The notes: generated from the letters alone by a model not told the origin. Shown: positions 34,614-47,800, counted from the first letter of the stretch. The stretch: DNA of 64,000 nt from Amanita rubescens (GCA_015039365.1 WION01000007.1:806001-870000), one strand, 5' to 3'. Numbers and translations: made by a program.

Positions 34614-35423
34614 AAGGACCCCGGAATATTAGCACAAATGTTAGAGACAGGATTCGGACAGGATTGGTCAATTTCCGGCCGTTAGGCCGGCGACGAAATT
34701 GGAAAATACGGACAGCAGACCCCCTCTTGGACCTAAAATGGTGGGTCGGGGTGTTCGGACACACTCTTTGATACAGCACATATGTTAGGTCAAGGTTCGG
34801 ACAGTTCCGTCTTTTTTCAAGTTCTTCTTCAAAGAATAGGCTGCCTTCCAAAAATGGAGTTCAATAAGCCTTTGAAGCAGCTGCAAGACTCAACGGGGCC
34901 AACTACAACAAATGACGGTGAGAATGTGACCCAAAGGTCGCGAGAAGGAACGTCTTGAAGAATATTGCTCGGCGGCGGCGCGAGGTCGTCCACTGAGAGC
35001 AGAAAGATGTTGGGGCCGTAGGGACAAGATTGGAACGCAGTGCACGATGAAAGATATCTGCAAAAGGAGCAAAGGGGATGGATGAGATGGCAGGAATTGT
35101 ATTGAAGCCTGCTATATCTAATATTGTCATGTTCACTATCAACAACTCCAAGAACGTTCGTAGTGCAATGGTGGCCTTCAGATGGAGAGAAATGAAGCAG
35201 AAGCAGGTGTATTAGCAGTTATACGTGCATGTACATAGGTCATGATGCTTGAAGCTCGAAGGCTGGGTCATGGGTACGGACACATTTGGGCCGCCACCGC
35301 TGTGGCGGCTGGGGAAAAATTCGGACAAAACTTGCCTCGAGGCCCCAAAATCGGTGCGGACAGCAAGGCCCCAAAACGGGCAATTTTCGTCGCTAACCTT
35401 TGGGCTAATATTCCGGGGTCCTT
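34614..35423. mobile_element. Non-autonomous DNA-transposon-like element (810 bp)
   Basis: The ends are inverted copies: AAGGACCCCGGAATATTAGC at 34614-34633 and its reverse complement at 35404-35423, with similarity continuing inward (CAAATGTTAG against CAAAGGTTAG). The element is flanked on both sides by CTGTCC (34608-34613 and 35424-35429), a probable 6-bp target duplication. No transposase frame is present. It interrupts the dispersed repeat also found at 27.8 kb, so it inserted later than that repeat. Superfamily not assigned. Confidence 0.75.
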
Positions 35424-35429
35424 CTGTCC

Positions 35430-35795
35430 ATCAGCGTTGCAACGCGCGGGCGGCGTTATTATGTCACGGCGATGACATAGAATATTGAATATTGATTGAC
35501 CGTAACTAGATCTCAGTGTCATCTTTATAGTGTACGCTCTACTCTGCTATACTGTACGAAGGCTGGTACGTGTTCAAGACCTCCGGTATGTCCGAACCTG
35601 GTAACGCTAACTGAGTTATTTACAGGATGAGTCAACATGCATTGCTAAAAGTAAGTATGACGTCGTCATTTATAGAACTTTCCGAAGATTACAGCATGTA
35701 GATCCGAATCTGCTACTGCGATGCGCGTTTCAGAGACGGCGAGCCCGCACCTTGACCGTTCTTAAACGTCTTCATGGCGGTTCTTGTTTAACTTC
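35430..35795. repeat. Dispersed repeat copy 2, right part, and P450 copy 3 upstream
   Basis: ATCAGCGTTGCAACGCGCGG and GTCACGGCGATGA match 27925-27970. The remainder is the duplicated P450 5' flank. Confidence 0.6.
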
Positions 35796-38146
35796 ATGTT
35801 ATCCTCCGTGATTGAGCTCGCTCCGGTTTGTCTTGCGGTGTGGTTGGTGAGCGTCTTGTATCGCCAATGGACGCTGGTTCGCGATACTCTGAGAGATATT
35901 GGGTGAGTTACAGTGGTAGTGTGCCGTCGGGATTGACTTGACGAAGTACTGGCAATGTAGGGATGTACCTGGAAAAGGAATCGCCTGGATACGCCCAGAC
36001 AGTATGGCTTCGATGGTTGCTGCACCTTGGTTCCCCAGGCCGGGAGACACAGGACATTATTTTGGAAAGTTCTCAGGTATGTTACTCGACATCCAAGACT
36101 CGGGCTTGAAAGAGTGCTGCATGCTGATGCTATCGCAGTGTTCAAGAAGTACGGAACGACGTGTTTGTCATCGGTTTCTTTCTGGGCATCTACCCCGGTT
36201 TATTTTGTATCCGATGCTGATGCGTTTCGAGTTATCAACAATGAGCGGGAGGTATTTAAGAAGGATGTCGAGTCGGTGAGTGACATCAGGATTTCTCCAG
36301 GGGTGATGTGCTAACACTTTTTGATCAAATGGAAAGTTCGAGCCGATCAATGTTTATGGAAAGAATATCGTCTCGACGACGGGGAATGAGTGGAAAAGGC
36401 ATAGAACGGTGGTCAGGAATGCGTTCAATGAGGTAGATCGGTCGCCGGTACCCGCTTCGTTATTTTATTGATGCTCAGATCTTTAGGCCAATAACGCCTA
36501 TGTATGGGCAGAAACATGTAGAATCATAAACCAGTGGTTTTCCACTGTAGACGCCAATCCGGGACAACATATCGATTGTCTGAGCGTATTCACTCAGGCA
36601 TGTTTTTCCTCCCCTATGCATTGGAGAAGTAGCTCACGATGAGAATAAAGATTGCATTTCTGGTTATTGCTTCTGCCGGTTTTGGAGCGAAAATCGATTT
36701 CAACGATTCTCTTGACCTGACCGCTGCGCCGGTCATAGACAAGGAATATACACGCGACTCGGTGAAACCGATGTACACGTTTGGAAGCTCCCTTACGACG
36801 GCTGCCCAAGGAGTCAAAATCCGCGCTCTGACGCCTGCTTTTGCTTACCCCATCGTGAAATACATACGTATTCCATTCATTTCGCGCATCCTGGAAGAGA
36901 CTGTGACAGGCTTTGGCTCGCTCAAGATGCATATGCAGGAGATTATATCTAATGCCCGGGATGCATTTCTCAGTAAACAAGCTGAGAAAGTCTACGGATC
37001 CCGATCGAACTCAGCTAGGAATGATGGCGCGGACGCGGCTTTGCTAAGGAATCTTGTGCAATCTAACATAAACGAGGAATCCGGAGGTTGTAGATTAACG
37101 GATGATGAGATTGTGTCCGATACATTTGTGAGTGGTAGCTAACGCAATTTCGTCCTTTGCGCTGATTTAGAGGTAGCTCTTCCTGGTAGCGGGCCATGGT
37201 AAGATAAAATTTTCGTGAACGTCGGGGGCGCAAGGTGCTAATGCTAAATTTAATTGGAAAGAAACTACGGCTCGCGTGCTCTGTTACATGGTTTGTTTGC
37301 TTGCTCTGCATCCCGAAGCACAGTCCAAGGTGTATGCCGAAGCTTGCAAGTTATGGCCGGAGGTACCTTCGCTCGATGCACCTCCTGTGCGTGTTTCGCT
37401 CAGCAGATGGTAGACTCAATTGCTTAATCACAATTTCAGGAGTATAAAAACCCATTGTCCCATCTTGTGCGTATCGAACATCCTTTTGCATTGGACTATA
37501 GCCGATTCACATGGCAGGAATACACCACCGCAGTGTTTTATGAATCTATGCGTTTATTTTCACCGGTGATTCGACTCATGAAAACGGCCTTTTCGGATAC
37601 CATCCTCAGAACTCGTCGGTTCACTACCAATACAGATGGCTCATTGGACAATGTGGAAGTGGTAAACACACCTGTCAAGGCTGGGAGCGTAATGGTGTTA
37701 GACATAAACGGGCTGCATTATAATCGTAAGTGTTATTTATATGCTAGGGCGATTTGGTACAAACATCAATGCAGCAATTCACTGGGGTGAAGATGTTGAC
37801 AAGTTCAGGCCTGAACGTTTTATCGACACCGAAACGTACAAGTGGCCCCGAGATGCATGTACGTCCATTAACACTCTTATCAATGTCTTGACTACAACAT
37901 CGAGTAGTCTCCGGATTCTCTCAAGGTCAGAGGAGCTGCATTGGGCAGCGTTTCGCGGTAACGGAGGTGACTTGTATTGTTGCTAATTTGGTCCGTCGAT
38001 ATGAAATCTTAGTTCCTGCCAACTTGGAGTCGAAGCCGAAAATAGAGCAGGAGAAGGAATTATTAGAGTGTGCACTAAATTTGACGATTACCCCAAAGAA
38101 TGCGCGGGTGCGACTGAGAAAGAGGGTAACCAAGCGTGGCGCTTAG
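35796..38146 (+). CDS. Cytochrome P450 monooxygenase copy 3
   Basis: Reads intact with the same 12 exons as copy 2. Anchor LAPVCLAVWLVSVLYRQW; APWFPRPGDTG; YGTTCLSSVSFW; EWKRHRTVVRNAF; ASAGFGAKIDF; LFLVAGH/ETTA in the I-helix; YESMRLF; FRPERFIDTE; heme loop FSQGQRSCIG at about 37920-37950; C-terminus ITPKNARVRLRKRVTKRGA. The intron before the ASAGFG exon is 36598-36632 (35 nt) with a GCATGT donor. Exons 1 and 2 are nearly identical in DNA to copy 2, so the two arose by a recent duplication. ER-bound monooxygenase; substrate unknown. Confidence 0.85.
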
Positions 38147-38457
38147 AACGCTGGAATTCGGTGAGCGATACTGAAAGGATATTGACTTGCATGTGCTAAG
38201 ACTGGTGCATTCTTATAGTACTACATCCAATTCGCGCGATTCCACATCGTCATTCGGCACACACTGCTTGTTTTCTGCTTCACGGAGTCACCAAGAACTT
38301 TGGGTCGTTGGTAATCCCTCATTATCCCGTTGTCTCTTGGGCCAGGCCTTTTCAAATGCTTCATTTATGTAATGCCCTGCTTCCGAAAGTACATTTGATT
38401 GCAAGTGTACACATGATATATACTATGATATTTTCCTACGGACGTATCGTGTAAAAA
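38147..38457. other. 3' flank of P450 copy 3
   Basis: Resembles the flank behind copy 2 (for example CATCCAATTCGC); no gene. Confidence 0.5.
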
Positions 38458-38850
38458 TCAGACCCATGAATGTGATTGTAAAGTAGTGACGGAGCCATAT
38501 TTGACAACGCAACTCACCCAAAATGCCTCAACGCATCTTCCAACCTCACACTCTTTGCTACTCCGGTTTGTGGCGATCTTCCCTTGATGCCTATCGCGAC
38601 GTTCAAGAAATTGATGTGCACAAGCGTATGAAATCGTAACACTGGTACTCTGATATTCATTGCAGAACTTGAATGTATCGTCTTGTATCGTGAAAAAGAA
38701 CGGTGGCAGGACGAATAAACCGATCAATATCACAAGACGGAATCGGCATCAATGGACAACTGCACACATGGAGAAAATTTTCAGTACATGAGGCTGAGCG
38801 CTGATGCGTCACGCTGATCGTACCGCATGTGGTTCCTGTGAACTCCAAGT
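38458..38850 (-). pseudogene. Decayed copy of the convergent ORF at 33885-34439
   Basis: DNA such as CTTCCCTTGATGC and GCACAAGCGTATGAA matches 34050-34120, in the same position relative to a P450 gene. Here the frame is broken into short pieces. Probably a remnant duplicated with the P450. Confidence 0.55.
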
Positions 38851-38991
38851 GCCGTATATGTTTTTAATCGAGTGCTTATTCCAATTTCCAAGTCGTCTGA
38901 TTCTTGCACTCTTTAAGCATTGACAGGGATTTGATGAGATGCCAACCAAACAGCATCCGAGTCCGTCTTATTAGTGCTCCCACCACCGCCC

Positions 38992-41299
38992 ATGTCCTCT
39001 GTGCTAAAGATCGTTCCAGCGTTCTTGGTGGTGTGGCTGATTGGCAAGCTGGTATCTGTTCGAAATGTGCTGAGGGACCTTGGGTGAGTGCCGTCATCGG
39101 TATACCGCAAATGAAGAGCCGACAGCAGAGTGACGTCCCTGGGAAGGCCATCGTCTGGCTACACCCCTTCTACCCAGCTGCCCTCCTCGCAGCGGCTTGG
39201 TTCCCCAGGCCAGGAAACATAGGATACTATTCGGGCAGGTTCTCGCGTGCGTTCACTTGCCCTCGTTGGCGTCCGGCTGGCTGGGTTTTGTGTAAACAAG
39301 GGCGTACTGATCACTTTCGCAGTGTTCAGGAAATACGGTAGCACCTGCTTACCGTCGGTGTATTTCTGGTCGTCTACTCCGACCTATTTCGTATCCGATG
39401 CTGATGCGTTCCGGTTCATCAACAACGAGCGCCGGTTGTTTGAAAAGGATATTGATGCTGTGAGTAATATTCACTTTGTTACGGACCTGCAATTTGATGA
39501 ACGCCATTGCACGACGAAGTATGAGCCGCTCAATGTTTACGGCAAGAACATTGTATCGACCACGGGAGGCGAGTGGAAAAGGCATAGAGCAGTGGCCAAG
39601 AATGCCTTTAACGAAGTGCGACTTGATATTTCGACTGGCTTTTCTAGCTTCTCAATGTTTTCTCCAGGCAAACAACGCCTACGTATGGGCGGAAACATGT
39701 AGAATCATGAACCAGTGGTTCTCCACTTTCCAATCCAAGTCAGAGATACCCATCGAGTGCCTGGGTGTATTCAAGCAGGCAAGTTTTCTCCACTATCCTT
39801 CTCATGGGTAGCTGACAATGGCCAAGATCGCTTTTCTCGTTATTGCTTCTGCCGGGTTTGGCGCAAAGATGGACTACAATGACTCCCTTGACCTGACCGA
39901 CGCGCCTGTCATAGACCATGAATTCGCACCTGGCTCGACCAAACCCATGTACACATTTGGAAGCTCCCTCACGACGGCTATGCATAGGTTTTTTGTTCGC
40001 ACCCTCTCTCCCCATTTCATCTATCCCATCGCGAAGTACATCCGTATTCCATTCCTTTCCCCCGTGTTGGAGGAGACCGAGATAAGCTTTGACTCGCTCA
40101 AGTCGCACATGGAAAGCATCATATCTCATCAACGAGATACATTGTTCAGTGAACGCGCCAAGAATCAGGCGGATGCATCCAAGTACAAAGACGTGGGCGC
40201 GGCTCTCCTAAGGAATCTTGTGGAATCTAATATGGATGAGGAATCCGGAGGCAATCGGCTAACGGATGACGAGATTATATCCGATACTTTTGTAAGCTAT
40301 GGTTGATGTCTTCCCGTGCGTCAAACTGATCCAGAGATAGGTATTCTTGCTTGCAGGCCATGGTAAGACGACTGCTTCTGAGTATACGAGAATACGTGAA
40401 ACTGATCATATCTGTAAAGAAACCACGGCCCACACACTCTGTTTTGCGCTTTGTTTGCTTGCTATGCATCCTGAAGCACAAGCCAGTGCACATGCGGAAG
40501 TATGCCGGCTATGGCCTGAGGCTCCTCCTTCACTTGAGATACCTTCTGTATGCGTCTCGCTCCGTAAACGGAAGCGTTACTGATGATTAAATCTAGGAAT
40601 ACAAAGACTGTATGCCTCGCCTTGTGGGTTTTAGCTTATTCTTACTGGGTTATTAGTGAATTACTTACTATGCAGGAATATGTCACTGCGGTTTTTCATG
40701 AGACACTACGATTATTCTCATCCGTGCCGCGACTTGGGAAGCGCGTTTTCTCGGATACAGTCATTAGGACCCGTCGGTTCACCACGAATCCAGATGGCAC
40801 TTTGGATAAAGTGGAAGTGGTTAACACACCTATCAAGGCTGGAAGTGTGGTCGTGCTAGATGTTCATGGACTGCATTATAACCGTACGTAATGGGTGGAC
40901 TGCAAGGCAAACTTACATGACGTTTCTTTAGCTATCCATTGGGGAGAAGACGTTGATAAATTCAGACCGGAGCGCTTCATCGATACGGAGGCATACAAAT
41001 GGCCCCGGGATGCATGTACGTCCATCGATCTTTTCCAATGCTTTGATTGTAACGTTCTCGCAGTCGCCGGATTCTCTCAAGGACAACGGAGTTGCATTGG
41101 CCAACGTTTCGCAATAACGGAAGCGACCTGCGCCCTTGCCAACTTAATCCGTCGATACGAGATTTTACTTCCAACTCACTTGGAGTCGAAGCCAAGAGCC
41201 GAGCAAGAGAAGGAACTTTCGGAGTGGACGCCATACGTGACAATCATTCCAAAGAACGCACGGGTGCGATTGAGAAGGAGGACGTCTGGAGCTGACTGA
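38992..41299 (+). CDS. Cytochrome P450 monooxygenase copy 4 (most divergent)
   Basis: Twelve exons read cleanly from MSSVLKIVPAFLVVWLIGKL. Motifs: AAWFPRPGNIG, RKYGSTCLPSVYFW, EWKRHRAVAKNAF, ASAGFGAKMDY, VFLLAGH/ETTAHTLCFAL, HETLRLF (ExxR), FRPERFIDTE and heme loop FSQGQRSCIG with the Cys at about 41091. It ends RLRRRTSGAD. It differs from copies 1-3 at many positions but keeps every exon junction, including the short GC-donor intron (39779-39811, GCAAGT..TAG). It may be the oldest member of the array. ER-bound monooxygenase; substrate unknown. Confidence 0.87.
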
Positions 41300-41825
41300 T
41301 CTATGACCATAGCTACTGATGAATCACAATGTAACGAGACACAGGGACACTTTTGTACGTGGACGTTGAACGTTTTGAACATTGCCCGTTGAAGAAGGTT
41401 AAGGAGCCTGATTCATTCATACAGTGCAGTGGCATCCGATCGCTTTTTTTGTAACCTGTAGGCTGCTGTAGGTCTGCGTGGGTTCTTTCGTACGAGTTAC
41501 ACGAGGTTAAACGCCCATCATGATTGCGGACCGGTTCCGCCGGATCATGTTTTGCCTTCGGAACGCCGTGTCATCCGATTGGTCCCAGGCGCCGGCGGCA
41601 AAACTCTGCGCTATTGTTCAACAGCTAACAGACAGTGGATTAGTTATCATCCAGTAGTAATTATCGATAAGCTTAGGCTGTTGGTCGACAACGGAAGTTA
41701 TGTTGGCGAGAACGTGGGTATCATGTGGTCTCACTCCTCCTACTGCGGATAATTCAATGATATCGGAAAATAGATAAATAAGCCCTCTCGTGTTTGGGTT
41801 GGACAACCCAAGAAGCCGCCTCACT
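41300..41825. other. Intergenic between P450 copy 4 and aldo/keto reductase
   Basis: No gene seen. GATAAATAAG at about 41773 may be the core promoter of the reductase. Confidence 0.45.
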
Positions 41826-43073
41826 ATGCCTCTCAAAAAGTTTGTCAAGCTTAACACAGGCGCTGAGATGCCCGTTGTTGGACTCGGTGAGTTCGTCTCA
41901 TACTGAATTTATGGCGTTGCTTCATTTCCGTTTCCACTGCAGGTACCTGGAAGTCCCCAGCCAGCGATGTAACTAAAAATGCTGTAGAGGTCGCATTGAG
42001 GACGGGCTATAGGCATATCGACACCGCCGCTGGATATGATAATGAAAAAGAAGTTGGAATTGGTATTAAAAAATCTGGTGTTCCGCGCAACGAGATATTC
42101 TTGACAACGAAGTTGATCAACTGGGATATGAGGAACCCAGAAAAGGCCCTCTTCAAGTCTTTGGAACTGTTGGATACACCATACCTTGACCTATGTGAGC
42201 AGGAGTCATTCATAAATCCTAAAAGCCATTTAGTTGATGTGCGTCGCCAGGGCTCATGCATTGGCCGGCGCCCATGACGGCGGACAAGAAAGCCGACAAG
42301 AATGTATGCATCTTCCGCTTTTACTGTATTATTTAATAATCATGGGTTAGTGGGATTGGTTGGACACATGGAAAGTGATGGAAAGTCTTTACAAGAAATA
42401 CCCAGACAAGTTGAAGGCTATTGGTAAGCGCGACGGCGAGTCAATACGTTCCTGATCAATAATCTCGCTTTAGGCGTCTCTAATTTCTCTGTCAAGTTCT
42501 TGGAGCGCCTACTGGCCAACTGCGAGATTGTACCTGCTGTTAATCAGATCGAGCTCCACCCGTAAGCTGTTTTTTTAACTAGGATGAACGTGCGATAAAT
42601 CACTTTCATAGATCCTGCACTCAGCAAGAAGTCGTTAATCTTTGCGTTTCAAGGGGTATCGGTCTGACGGCCTACTCCCCGCTTGGGTCGGACAACTCAC
42701 CTCTGTTGATGAACGCCGTGGTTCAGAAGATAGCGAATAAGTATGATGTCCATGCCGTCAATGTGCTTGTATCGCTGCAGGCTAACAGGCCTGGAGTGAG
42801 TGGTACGTAGACTGTATACATTACCTTGTAAGAGACCCTGACCTAGTCCCAGTGATCCCTAAATCTGTGACTGCCTCTCGGATTCAAAGTATGTCATCGC
42901 GCTTGAGCATGTTGAAATACTGACCGACACCGGACGCAGGTAATTTCAAACTTATCGAATTATCGAACAAAGAAGTTGAAGAGTTGAATGCCATTGAGAA
43001 GGTTTCACCTTTCCGTGCTTGTCATCCAAGGTGGACTGGTTGGGGAAGCATCGGTTTCCCTGATTGCGAGTAA
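41826..43073 (+). CDS. Aldo/keto reductase
   Basis: Eight exons: 41826-41886, 41943-42194, 42251-42303, 42351-42423, 42474-42561, 42612-42802, 42853-42888 and 42940-43073; 295 residues. Typical AKR order: NTGAEMPVVGLGTW, YRHIDTAAGYDNEKEVG (catalytic Asp and Tyr), LTTKL (catalytic Lys), LMHWPAP (catalytic His), IGVSNFSVKFLERLL, VNQIELHP, GIGLTAYSPLGS and VIPKSVTASRIQSNF (NADPH-phosphate binding). All four catalytic residues are present. Reaction: NADPH-dependent reduction of an aldehyde or ketone in the cytosol; the substrate cannot be told. The loop after LMHWPAP is shorter than in most relatives. Its position next to the P450 array may be chance. Confidence 0.9.
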
Positions 43074-44845
43074 GAGGCCTCAGGCTTGATAGGCACGAAA
43101 TTATTCAATAGAAATAAAGCACCGCGCCTCGTTCAAGCAAATTGTAGCATACGCATAGTAAACGATATTGTGATTGTCACCGATCTAACATACCGTGTAA
43201 ACTTAAAACTAGACTAACATTAAGTGGAGAGAACTTGGCGTGTGGAGCGTTGGGTTGAGGGCGCTGGTAATGCAGGGTCAACGCTAGAACGCAGAATGAG
43301 GAAACCTCCTAACCCGATCCCTGCCTACGAGTGCTTTATCCCCTCCGATCCTACCCTCGGATGATCCGATACCGCCTAGTATTGAGGTGATATCGGGCGA
43401 CGTGATCTAAACGTCGTCAACAAGACATCATTGGTTAGTAATAGCTCACTCACCAAGTCTCGAGATCACTCGAAAGTGGTCTCGTCCCTCCTTTACCGCC
43501 CAAAGAGGTGAACTAAGGGGGAGGGCAGCTCGCGAGAGCGCCAGCCGCCTACATCCGGGAGCGCCTAATTCGACGCTCCTCCGTTTGCGACGAGCTCACT
43601 CGTTAAAACTCCGAAGGCTCCACTGACAAAATGATGGAGCCCGAATGATGACTTATTCTAAATGTCGTCAGTGATGAACAGAAGGCGAGCATAAGTAAGT
43701 GCTCACCTGAATCTGTGATGGAGAGTAGTACCGCGCTCTCCCGTTCACTATCCGAGGCTGTATTGTCGCAACCTTACGGGGAAGTTGAAACCGCCCCTTC
43801 ACGATCCGAGCCTCAGAGAGTTAATGGGCTCTCTGAAGGGTATTCGGAGTCCGGGAATGTCACTCCGTACAGTCTGTCGAGGTCGCTGAGGCCGGCAATT
43901 GCTCGTTCGAGCGTCTAGTAGAGATCGGAGCGATATCAGAGGAACCAGCTATGCCAGCTCAGGTTGAAGTTTTTCTGAGCGTCGTTGGGAAGAGGGAACC
44001 AGCGTTGGGGAGAGATGGGGCTGCTTGCACAGAGCTCCGACGACTGGATTCAAATGTCGTCAGCTTGGACTCCATGATAGCGAGTACGGTCTCGTTCTCA
44101 CCTGTACCAACTGTGGCCCCTTTGCCACCTACGCCTTCTCCTACCTGTCCTCCGCAGACATCTCTTTCTAGTCAGCTGTGTCATAGACTTGGCGGGCTAA
44201 AGGTGAAGTCTCCTGACGACGGAGAACGTGAACGACATCTTTATGATGTCATTAGCAAGAAAGGAACATCGAGCGGGTTTCCACACTCACCCGTACCGAG
44301 TGCGGCCCTTTTTTGCTGCCTATACCTTTGCCTATACCGTTGCTTACCACGAATGCACTGACGAACATCCATTGATGTCAGCTGTGATTTTGACGCGTGA
44401 GAAATTTCATTGCGTGCCCAGCGCTGCAGGGCTAAATATACTCTTCACTCCCGTATCAGCACCTATTCACTCCTTCAACAAACTCCCTTCTGATAAGTAA
44501 GTATCGTCATTTGCAAAATTCGGAAATTTGGAATTTCAAGTCGTATGAGAAATTCATTGAAGTTCTTGCTTCGTTCTTCTGCTGCCGCCTCGTGTGTGGG
44601 CTCAAAATTACAGCGTCGTTCGGGCATGATTCTTAAACCTAAAATGGCCAAGCTTAATGCACGCGGCGATGAGGACTGCCCAGCCATTGAACGTGTCTGT
44701 CCCTGCGTCGTGCTGTCCCCTTCTTCTACTCTGGTGCCACATTCTTGCCGAAGCTGTCTTCAAGCCTCTTAAATCCTTGTTGCTATCAGAAAAACCTTCA
44801 CCACTCATTCTCAACTCTATCTAGCACCTCTCATTCTTAACGACG
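43074..44845. other. Long intergenic stretch, no gene recognised
   Basis: Open frames at 43715-43918, 43951-44361 and 44545-44772 are Ser/Pro-rich and resemble no family. The word AAATGTCGTCAG recurs (43667, 44052), with near copies at 43410 and 44370, hinting at old repeat remnants. Confidence 0.4.
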
Positions 44846-47800
44846 ATGGCGCATCCCGTATTTTGGCCGGGGAAGATCTTCTTTTATCCAATCGGCAATA
44901 CATCCGCCGTTTGTCTTACAAGCGAGCTGCCGCCCGAGCAACCTGCAGACATCTTATTGCTCGGTTGTGGTGACGCTAGAAATGTGCTATATACCGTATA
45001 TGCTGATTTGGGCGCACGTAAGTGGTCACGCGTCGCATATATGATGATATCGCACCTCATTGTCTTATTCAGAATCGAGGCCTCTCGATTTCACGTGCTG
45101 CGATATTGATCCAGCTATATCAGGTCCATAGTTTTTGCTCAACTGTCCTATTGAGAGCTCACCCCTTGTTAGCCCGGAATATCTTGCTCTATACCCTCGT
45201 TACCGATTTTCCATCAGAACAAAATAATGAATACCTTCAGAAAATATGGAATTTTTACTATCACTTCTTCATCGATAAGGAGACACTTGATATGGTCTTG
45301 AAGCAGTGTCAGGTCCTCCTCGACCTATCTCCTGACATCGATACGTGGAATAATAGCAAATATGGCGCTTTCCTCCGGTTTTCGTCTTTTCATTCCCTTT
45401 CTTCAGTTCGTAAGAACTGGGCCTTGTACATTGGGACAAAAAACTTCTCAAAGAGTGAAATGGACTCGTTGCGCGCCGAGTTCCGGAACGCCTGCTGCAT
45501 CAAGGATGATGATGAAAACAATGCTATAGTTAATATGACTCCATTACGCTCTGCTGGTCCGCTTTGCTACGAACTTTACAAAAGTGGTCCAGAGCAATTC
45601 GATGATCGTTACTGGAAGACAGGTGTTACCTTCGATGAACCAGCCAAAATGGTCAAGGCGAATGAAATCAATCCTACATTCGCATACTCTGTTACAGGAA
45701 AAGGGTTTGCGCTCCAGCACGGATGTGGATCCGACCCTATTCTGTCTTTCCACCTCGCAGAAATTCTCGCCCCGGTTAGCGGCTCACAATTAAATAAAGC
45801 CATTACTACCTCTGGTCTCGTTAAGGGCGCTATTGAAGAATTTAGACGCTGGTGCCTGGCTTTCAACAAACGCGTCAAGGAAGGATCCTCCCTGATAATC
45901 CGGTTTTTGGTTGGCAACGCTATCACAGCCTGCCGCGCGCTACATTATTGCGCTATTAATTCTTCCATCGATCCTGGATTGTACGCTGCTCCATGGACTA
46001 CTGCCTTGATGAAACTAGACGGAGGTGATTATGCAGAAAACGCTTCGACACGGGCACCTCTGCAGTTCAACGTCATTGACACCTCTAATCTCACGGATCA
46101 CATTGGGTTTTTAAATGTTCTGGTTCCCTGCCGGCCTCTAATGCAGACGAAACCTTCGTCTATCATATTTACCAATAAGTTGGCCACTGACGATGTCGAT
46201 GACGGAATGACTCCAAGTCGAGATTTCCTCGAGTTATTATGCGGCGATCTATCCGTGTTCGCCATGATTCTCGATCTGATCCCAGTTTCGTACATATCAA
46301 ACTTTACAAGTCAGAGCGACGCACACGAGAGGGCGGCGGCGGCCCCTGGATCGGGGCAGTTTCACAGACATATTGCCTGGAGGATTGGGACTTTGTCTGA
46401 CTCGACAGCTATTGGCGGGAACATTCAACTGAACCAACACTTAAAGTTCGATGAAGAACAACTCACGAACTTCATCTATGGCGTTTACCTGAACATGTTC
46501 CCCAACGAGGACAACGCCTGGATCCGTCACTCGGACCCAGCTTCGCCGCGTCGGAGACTGGTAAAGTTATCAAAAGTCCACTACACCCGGTTTACTCTCG
46601 CATATCTTTTACGATTCATGAAAGACAGAATCGATGTTAACTGGGAAGACGTCATGGGTCGTTTTCATGATGTTATCAGCCGTGATCGTAGGCTTGTTTG
46701 GGGGTCCAATAACATCCAAGATTTGTTTTGCGGTCTTCACCTTTCTGCACACAGTTTCGGCACACTTCTTCCCAATTTCAATGAAAACCTAGAAATGGGT
46801 CCTTTGAAGGGGTGGAAAAGTGTGCCTCCTGTCGTTTGCATAAGTTTCGAGGTCCCGAGAAAGAGCTTTGATATTCTCGAGAAGCTCGGCGCAGAGCGGA
46901 TTGGAAATCCCATCCTACTTTGCTCCGTCATGGGAGCCACCACTCCTAATGTGTTCAGCTATCAGTCTTTCTGGGGAAAAGTAAAGGCTGAATACGGCGA
47001 GGATTCCTCTCAAGAGCCCAAGATTGCTTTTGAAGAAGATCCCGAGGGAATTCGAGGCTTATCTCCTGCCGTTTTCACTTTCTATGTCCCCTCTCATATT
47101 TTGGCTTCCAATGGACCACAGAAAGTATTGTTATCAATTCAGCACAGTCCTCTCGCTGCGAAGATTCTTGCCCCACCCTTAGGGCCCTCCCTGATCTTGT
47201 TCTCCGTCGAACTTACTGAACGAGGACATGTTCATATCACTCGGGAGCGGCCCGGAAATTCTGGTGAGCTCCAAAAGCTGCAAAATATATCATTCGCCCA
47301 GCCGACAGTGGAGGGAACGCAGCGCTTATGTGATCCAGTCAAAGTCACTTTAGACAGCGCCAATCGCGAGGTAGCGTTCCTCACGGGACGTGTGAATATC
47401 CAGGATCTGAAGGCAAAAGCTGCATTGGCTAACGGGGCAACTGTCTCTGTTAATCAAATCTCGCCTCGAGCCATGCAAATCTCCATCGGAAATAATTTAC
47501 AGAACATTGCATATCCATTTCCAATCAATTCAACAGATTCTAGAACTCGTATCGCTAGGAAATCGTCTTACGTTGAAGTAAGTGCACGTATAGGTTTTTT
47601 TTCGAATTGATTTGAGTAACACCAAACAGATTGACGTAAATATCTCAGGCCCTCTGGAAAAACTTGGGATGTCGCTTAAACCATTCCCCGTCATACAGCA
47701 AGATAAGACGCTGAGCTTATGGAACATTCACTACTTAGACCTAGGGCGACTCCCTGTCCTTGATCTCTCCTCTTCAAACAGACTTTCATTTTTGCCGATG

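Noticed and set aside
28575..43073. A secondary-metabolite gene cluster (P450s plus aldo/keto reductase)
   Set aside because: No polyketide synthase, NRPS, terpene synthase or transporter is visible; the P450s are one tandem family and the neighbourhood may be chance.
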